Of a stretch of 11,878 bases of DNA, positions 6,989-11,878 are shown piece after piece (position 1 is the first letter of the stretch; each line of letters opens with the position of its first letter). The notes beneath the pieces were generated by a model. The model was not told the DNA's origin. It ran no database searches and worked only from the letters and a program-made list of their open reading frames with translations. The stretch is from Mycobacterium sp. (GTDB lineage: Bacteria > Actinomycetota > Actinomycetes > Mycobacteriales > Mycobacteriaceae), in the NCBI GenBank assembly GCA_025965815.1, contig JAOPWF010000771.1, forward strand, positions 1 to 11,878, read 5' to 3'. The position numbers and the translations under genes are program-made.

Positions 6989-7689
6989 CAGTCCGACAGC
7001 CACCGTTCGAGGTCGTCGATCGCCCGTAGTTGAACCGCGATTGCGGCACGCTCGGCAGCGCTCAACCCCATGCTCAGCAGTTGGTCACGGTGCACCTCGG
7101 CGGCTTCCCGATCACCGAGGGCGATCGCCAGTTCGACGCGGTCGGCCAGGCCGCGCGCCACGTCGACGCGTGGCGCGGCGTCGCGATCCGGCTCAGCGCG
7201 ACGTCGAGGGCGCGCGCCGCGAGCGCGCCGTCGTTCTTGAAGTCGCGCAGGATCCGGACGTTGTCGAGGGCCTTGGCCAGGCCCGACACCGACGACGAGC
7301 CGCCGTATTCGATATCGGGTTCGGTTCGGTTGATGAAGACGATGCAGTTCTCCGTTGGGTCGTAGAGGCAGAACCGGGTCTGGTCCGGCCGCAGCCGGGT
7401 GATCCGCGGCAGCCCGGACGGTCGGCATCCGGCCGTACCGACGGCGTAGGCCCGCGCTGAAGGTCCGGTGGTACGCGTCCACGGCGTCGACCATCACCAG
7501 GCAGTTCGTCTGCGAATTCAGGTTCCGCGGCGCGTCCTTGAAGTGCAACGCGAAGTCACCGAAGCGGAACGTCATGTACAGGTAGGGCCGCGTCTGCTGC
7601 CGCTCGACGTAGAACCCGAGTGCGTCGAAGAACTCGACCGTCGACTCGGGCGATGTGCAGGGCAGCAGCGGGATGGTCGTCTCGGTCAC
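6988..7689 (-). pseudogene. Glyoxalase/bleomycin-resistance-like (VOC) protein with two compensating frameshifts
   Basis: The first third encodes a VOC half-module: ETTIPLLPCTSPESTVEFFDALGF through FALHFKDAP and a VDAVDAYHRTF helix. At about 7415-7430 the family-like sequence moves one frame, giving GLPRITRLRPDQTRFCLYD, then ENCIVFINRTEPDIEYGG and LAKALDNVRILRDFKNDG. This is the second VOC half followed by a helical extension. Near 7180-7192 it returns to the first frame (VDVARGLADRVELAIALGD through AIDDLERWLSD). The original frame stays open throughout, so a protein of about 233 residues would still be made, but with roughly 78 scrambled residues in the centre that remove the second metal-site half. 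Start GTG 7689 is preferred; TTG 7707 is the alternative. The stop overlaps padR (TGATG). A pair of sequencing errors would look the same. Confidence 0.75.
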
Positions 7690-7698
7690 TCCATCCAG

Positions 7699-7718
7699 AC
7701 TACTCAACGTTGACTAGT
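7699..7718. promoter_or_regulatory. 20-bp palindrome, probable operator of the VOC-padR operon
   Basis: The half-sites ACTACTCAAC and GTTGACTAGT are reverse complements at 9 of 10 positions with no spacer. The palindrome ends 10 bp upstream of the GTG at 7689. That is where a promoter or transcript start for the VOC-padR pair should be. PadR proteins bind dyad operators at their own promoters, so PadR is the likely binder. The dyad is seen and the binding inferred. Confidence 0.55.
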
Positions 7719-7736
7719 GGTCCAGACTCATGGCCC

Positions 7737-7790
7737 AGCAGACGCAGAATCGCCCAGATCCCGAAGGATCTGGGCGATTCTGTGTCTGCT
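7737..7790 (-). terminator. 25-bp stem with UUCG tetraloop downstream of rho
   Basis: Arms 7737-7761 and 7766-7790 are complementary at 24 of 25 positions and enclose a 4-nt loop. In the rho transcript (minus) the loop reads UUCG closed by C-G, the extra-stable cUUCGg tetraloop. The single imperfect position is C/A in the minus RNA and a G-U wobble in the plus RNA. There is no U-tract on either side. It lies 45 nt after the rho stop and just upstream of the VOC-padR operator, so it most likely ends the thrC-thrB-rho transcript and insulates the accessory operon. Confidence 0.8.
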
Positions 7791-7833
7791 CGCGCTACGA
7801 GCGGGAGGTGCCGCCAGTTCGCGCTACGAGCGG
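7790..7833. repeat. Pair of 15-bp direct repeats between rho stop and terminator
   Basis: TCGCGCTACGAGCGG occurs at 7790-7804 and again at 7819-7833, 29 bp apart. The second copy abuts the rho stop codon (7837-7835) and the first abuts the terminator stem. They may be traces of a small duplication; no function is evident. Confidence 0.8.
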
Positions 7834-7834
7834 A

Positions 7835-9748
7835 CTAGTCGTTGTCCATGCTGGCCGGCGTCGTCTTGGACACCTGCACCAGGAACTCGTAGTTGGTCTT
7901 CGTCTTGCGCAGCTGGGACATCAGCAGGTCGATCGCCTGATGTGAATCCAGACCCGACAGCACACGCCGCAGCTTGTGCACGACGGAGAACTCGTCCGGA
8001 GACAGCAGCAGCTCGTCCTTACGGGTACCGGACGGGTTGACGTCCACGGCCGGGAACACCCGTCGCTCGGAGATCTTGCGGTCGAGCTTGAGCTCGGCGT
8101 TGCCGGTGCCCTTGAACTCCTCGAAGATCACCGTGTCGCCGGTGGACCCGGTCTCCACCATCGCCGTCGCGATGATCGTCAGCGACCCGCCGTCCTCGAT
8201 GTTGCGGGCAGCGCCGAGGAATCGCTTGGGCGGATATAGCGCGGTCGAATCCACACCGCCGGACAGGATGCGGCCCGATGCAGGTGACGCGTTGTTGTAG
8301 GCGCGTCCCAGCCGGGTGATCGAGTCGAGCAGCACGACGACGTCCTTGCCCTGCTCGACCAGGCGCTTGGCCCGCTCGATCGCCAGCTCGGCGACCGTGG
8401 TGTGGTCTGACGGCGGGCGGTCGAACGTCGAGGCGATGACCTCACCCTTGACCGAGCGCTGCATGTCGGTGACCTCTTCAGGCCGCTCGTCGACAAGCAC
8501 CACCATCAGGTGGCACTCCGGGTTGTTCGTGGTGATCGCGTTGGCAATGGCCTGCAGGATCATGGTCTTGCCGGCCTTCGGCGGCGACACGATGAGGGCA
8601 CGCTGGCCCTTGCCGATCGGCATGATCAAGTCGATGACCCGGGTGGTGAGCCGGTCGGACGATGTCTCCAGCCGCAGCCGCTGATTCGGATACAGCGGCG
8701 TGAGCTTGCCGAAGTCCGGACGATTCCGGGAGTCCTCGACCGGTCCGCCATTGACGGTGTCGAGACGCACCAGCGGGTTGAACTTCTGCCGCGGGTTCTG
8801 ACCGGCGCCTTCCCCTTCTTTGGGGACCCGGACCGCACCGGTGATGGCGTCGCCCCGGCGCAGGCCGTTCTTGCGCACCATGTTCATCGAGACGTAGACG
8901 TCGTTGGATCCGGGCAGGTAGCCCGAAGTGCGGACGAATGCATAGTTGTCCAGCACGTCGAGGATGCCCGCGACCGGCTGTATGACATCGTCCTCGCGCA
9001 ACTCGGTGTCGGCACGCTCGCCGCCACCTTCGCCGCCGCCACGCTCGCCGCGGCGCCTGCGATCACGGAATCGACGACCCCGGCGGCCACCACGGCCGTC
9101 GCCGTCATCGTCGTCGTTGTTGTTATTGCGATTCTGCTGGTTGCGGTTCTGCTGATTGCCCTGCTGGTCGTTCTGCTGCTGGTCACCGCCGCCCTGCTTG
9201 GTCTCCTTGTTGGAGTCCTGCTGGGCATTGCGGTCCTGGCCCTGCCGGTTGTCCTGCTTGGGCCGGTCGGAACCGCCATCGGCGGAAGCTCCGGCATCGC
9301 GGGCGGCACCGCGGCGTTCGCGGCGCTGCCCCTGCCGCTCGGGAGCGCCCTGCTGCTCGGGGGCTCCCTGCTGCTCGGGGGCATTGGTGGTGCCGCTGTC
9401 GCTCGTCGCGGTGTCGGTCGCGTCGCCTGCAGGCTCACGCGCACTGTCGTTGCTCTCCTTGCGGGCACGGCCGTTGGATTGGCCCTGCTGCTCGCGAATC
9501 GCGGCAATCAGATCGCTCTTGCGCATGCCGGACGTGCCTTTGACGCCGACCTGATTGGCGAGGGCCCGCAACTCGGGCAGCACCATCGTCGACAGCGACC
9601 CCGAACGGCCACTCCGGGCGCTGTCGGCGGCCGGTGGTGCAGCAGGCGGGTCAACGGCCACAGGAGCCGCATTATTAGTAGTCACGGGGTTCGGCAGCTC
9701 CGTATTCTCGGTGCTGCCACCAGCCGTGATGAGGTCCGTATCGGTCAC
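7835..9748 (-). CDS. rho: Transcription termination factor Rho
   Basis: 637-residue hexameric RNA-dependent ATPase/translocase that ends transcription. A Rho N-terminal helix-extended-loop domain lies at about 52-88 (LPELRALANQVGVKG...KSDLIAAI). Next is a low-complexity insertion of about 160 residues (89-250) rich in Q, N, G, R and D, with three tandem APE(Q/R)QG hexapeptides at 123-140. The cold-shock-like primary RNA site runs about 255-310 (LDNYAFVRTSGYLPG). The ATPase core has Walker A PPKAGKT at 389-395, DERPEE at 420-425, and Walker B VVVLLDSITR at 470-479, followed by the Q/R-loop region VFPAVDVNPSGTRKDE. Met530 (TIIATAM) stands where E. coli has Leu (TIIATAL), a change associated with the poor bicyclomycin sensitivity of mycobacterial Rho. 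E. coli Rho is 419 aa, so the extra length is the N-terminal insertion. Start GTG 9748 has AAAGGA about 7 bases upstream. Confidence 0.98.
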   Translation of the reverse strand: MTDTDLITAGGSTENTELPNPVTTNNAAPVAVDPPAAPPAADSARSGRSGSLSTMVLPELRALANQVGVKGTSGMRKSDLIAAIREQQGQSNGRARKESNDSAREPAGDATDTATSDSGTTNAPEQQGAPEQQGAPERQGQRRERRGAARDAGASADGGSDRPKQDNRQGQDRNAQQDSNKETKQGGGDQQQNDQQGNQQNRNQQNRNNNNDDDDGDGRGGRRGRRFRDRRRRGERGGGEGGGERADTELREDDVIQPVAGILDVLDNYAFVRTSGYLPGSNDVYVSMNMVRKNGLRRGDAITGAVRVPKEGEGAGQNPRQKFNPLVRLDTVNGGPVEDSRNRPDFGKLTPLYPNQRLRLETSSDRLTTRVIDLIMPIGKGQRALIVSPPKAGKTMILQAIANAITTNNPECHLMVVLVDERPEEVTDMQRSVKGEVIASTFDRPPSDHTTVAELAIERAKRLVEQGKDVVVLLDSITRLGRAYNNASPASGRILSGGVDSTALYPPKRFLGAARNIEDGGSLTIIATAMVETGSTGDTVIFEEFKGTGNAELKLDRKISERRVFPAVDVNPSGTRKDELLLSPDEFSVVHKLRRVLSGLDSHQAIDLLMSQLRKTKTNYEFLVQVSKTTPASMDND

Positions 9749-9885
9749 GGATTTCCTTTCTTTCCCCCGCCGATCGCGTCACGCGAGGGTTCGTTGCATT
9801 CAGCCAAAGTGCTGAACGCGAAGATCCCACCGTCGGCTCTGCAACGGTGATGGCCGGGATTCGCGGCAGTATGGCGAACCGTCAT
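9745..9885 (-). CDS. Possible 46-codon leader ORF overlapping the rho start
   Basis: An ATG at 9885-9883 opens a 46-codon frame that ends with TGA at 9747-9745, overlapping the rho GTG as GTGA. The predicted peptide starts MTVRHTAANPGHHRCRADGG and has two Cys and three His; no known family. It contains the rho Shine-Dalgarno, so ribosomes finishing the leader would be placed at the rho start. Against it, there is no clear Shine-Dalgarno before its ATG, and only about 63% of third positions are G or C, lower than I would expect for a real gene at this GC content. It could be a regulatory upstream ORF or a chance frame. Confidence 0.3.
   Translation of the reverse strand: MTVRHTAANPGHHRCRADGGIFAFSTLAECNEPSRDAIGGGKKGNP
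9774..9849 (-). promoter_or_regulatory. Structured rho mRNA leader with three short hairpins
   Basis: Three inverted repeats follow one another just upstream of rho: CACCGT/ACGGTG around a 10-nt loop (9828-9849), TTCAGC/GCTGAA around 6 nt (9799-9816), and TCGCG/CGCGA around 3 nt (9774-9786). Rho levels are autoregulated in several bacteria through the leader. This arrangement fits attenuation or translational control here, but only the stems are seen. Confidence 0.4.
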
Positions 9886-9955
9886 CCACGAGAAGAATTG
9901 GTGGTCGTCCTAGTGTTGGCGCAGGCAGAGGCGCTGCGATTGCTGGACAAAGGCG

Positions 9956-9984
9956 AGAATAACCCGGTTGGCCGCCGGAAGCAA
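9956..9984 (-). promoter_or_regulatory. Candidate SigA-type promoter for rho
   Basis: On the minus strand TTGCTT (9984-9979) and TATTCT (9961-9956) are separated by 17 bp, matching -35 and -10 consensus at 3/6 and 4/6. Transcription would begin near 9949, leaving a leader of about 200 nt. A perfect TTGACA at 10015-10010, overlapping the thrB stop, has no good -10 at 16-18 bp. Confidence 0.35.
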
Positions 9985-10011
9985 GAAACAGTGTTTCACG
10001 TGTGACCTGTG

Positions 10012-10971
<960 letters not shown>

Positions 10972-11878
10972 CTAGTCCAGACCCAATTTCGCGACGACAG
11001 CGACGGGATCGACCGGCACCGCGGTCACCGAGGGCATCCCCCTGAGCGCGGTGTCCGGATCTTTGAGGCCGTTCCCGGTCACCGTGCACACCACGGTCGA
11101 GCCGCGGGCCACCCAGCCATCCTCGACCGATTTGAGCAGACCGGCGATGCTGGCCGCTGAGGCAGGCTCGACGAACACCCCTTCGGTGCGAGCCACCAGG
11201 TGGTACGCGGCGAGGATCTCCTCGTCGGTGGCGGCCACGAAGCGGCCCTTGGACTGCTGCTGGGCCTCCACTGCCGACGACCACGACGCCGGTGAGCCGA
11301 TGCGGATGGCCGTGGCGATGGTCTCTGGCTCCTTAACCGGCTCGCCGAAGACCAGCGGCGCGGCGCCCGCGGCCTGGGTGCCCAGCATGCGCGGCAGCCG
11401 GTCGGCCAGTCCGTCGCGGTAGTACTCGGTGTAGCCCTTCCAGTAGGCCGTGATGTTGCCGGCATTACCGACCGGCAGGGCATGCACGTCGGGGGCGGTG
11501 CCCAGCGCATCGACGATCTCGAACGCCGCCGTCTTCTGGCCCTCGATCCGGACCGGATTGACGGAGTTGACCAGCGCGATCGTCGGGAAGTCGGCCGTCA
11601 TTTTGCGGGCCAGTTCCAGGCAGTCGTCGAAGTTGCCGTCGATCTGGATGATCTTCGCGCCGTGCATGACCGCCTGGGCGAGTTTGCCCATCGCGATCTT
11701 GCCCTGCGGAATCAGCACCGCGCAGGTGATGCCGGCGCGGGCCGCGTAGGCCGCAGCGGACGCCGACGTGTTACCGGTGGACGCGCACAGCACCGCCTGC
11801 TGGCCGCGGGCGAGGGCGTCGGTGACGGCCATTGTCATCCCACGGTCCTTGAACGACCCCGTTGGATTCAGCCCTTCG
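10972..11878 (-). CDS. thrC: Threonine synthase, N-terminus cut by window edge
   Basis: PLP-dependent fold-type II enzyme converting O-phosphohomoserine to L-threonine. 301 residues plus stop are visible and the frame is open to base 11877. About 60 N-terminal residues are missing compared with the M. tuberculosis protein (about 360 aa). The PLP-binding lysine is in [10 protein letters not shown], its codon at 11850-11848. [19 protein letters not shown] follows, and the phosphate-binding glycine loop [14 protein letters not shown] is further on. An ATG at 11838 is internal, not the start. The stop is 15 bp before thrB, and the pair makes the last two steps of threonine synthesis. Confidence 0.97.
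   Translation of the reverse strand, partial: EGLNPTGSFKDRGMTMAVTDALARGQQAVLCASTGNTSASAAAYAARAGITCAVLIPQGKIAMGKLAQAVMHGAKIIQIDGNFDDCLELARKMTADFPTIALVNSVNPVRIEGQKTAAFEIVDALGTAPDVHALPVGNAGNITAYWKGYTEYYRDGLADRLPRMLGTQAAGAAPLVFGEPVKEPETIATAIRIGSPASWSSAVEAQQQSKGRFVAATDEEILAAYHLVARTEGVFVEPASAASIAGLLKSVEDGWVARGSTVVCTVTGNGLKDPDTALRGMPSVTAVPVDPVAVVAKLGLD

Noticed and set aside
6539-7033. Plus-strand open frame over padR
   Set aside because: Shadow of padR, whose winged-helix sequence on the minus strand is clear.
7790-7833. CRISPR-like direct repeats
   Set aside because: Only two copies of a 15-mer with one spacer; no array and no cas genes.
8510-9850. 446-codon plus-strand open frame antisense to rho, with a long hydrophobic run
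   Set aside because: It is the shadow of rho: antisense to the N/D/Q codons of the Rho insertion reads as Val/Leu/Ile. There is no ribosome binding site and the rho frame is clearly the real one.

Overview
The window looks like chromosome of a high-GC actinobacterium, most likely a rapidly growing mycobacterium (Mycolicibacterium type). The evidence is the order thrC-thrB-rho-...-rpmE-prfA-prmC-sua5-wecA, which is the Mycobacterium tuberculosis Rv1295-Rv1302 order, the long N/Q/D/R-rich insertion in Rho, near-identity of many core segments to the M. tuberculosis proteins as I remember them, and frequent GTG starts. All core genes lie on the minus strand, so the chromosomal reading direction is right to left.

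Right side (9745-11878): threonine synthase (thrC, running off the right edge) and homoserine kinase (thrB) form the end of the threonine operon. A leader of roughly 200 nt separates thrB from rho. It has a plausible promoter, three short hairpins and a 46-codon open frame whose stop overlaps the rho start as GTGA. Rho (637 aa) is complete. It is followed by two 15-bp direct repeats and a 25-bp stem with a UUCG loop.

Middle (about 4.3-7.75 kb): a block of small accessory genes on both strands separates rho from rpmE, which are neighbours in M. tuberculosis. From right to left it holds a glyoxalase-like (VOC) gene with two compensating frameshifts, a PadR regulator coupled to it, a convergent TetR regulator, a triple-frameshifted mycothiol-dependent maleylpyruvate isomerase-like (DinB fold) pseudogene divergent from tetR, a small secreted Trp/Tyr/Gly-rich protein, and a small secreted Pro-rich protein gene with a frameshift just after its start. 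Three of the six accessory genes are broken in frame while every core gene is intact, so this block looks dispensable and decaying. Local sequence error is the alternative.

Left side (1-4022): rpmE (ribosomal protein L31), a terminator-like hairpin, then a tight run prfA (release factor RF1), prmC (methylates the GGQ glutamine of release factors), sua5/tsaC-like (threonylcarbamoyl-AMP synthase) and wecA (decaprenyl-phosphate GlcNAc-1-phosphate transferase, running off the left edge). The first three act in translation: ribosome assembly, termination and tRNA modification. WecA starts arabinogalactan linker synthesis.

I see no CRISPR array, tRNA, rRNA, insertion sequence or phage gene. The points most worth checking are the rho leader open frame, the palindrome in front of the VOC-padR pair, and the cluster of frameshifted accessory genes.
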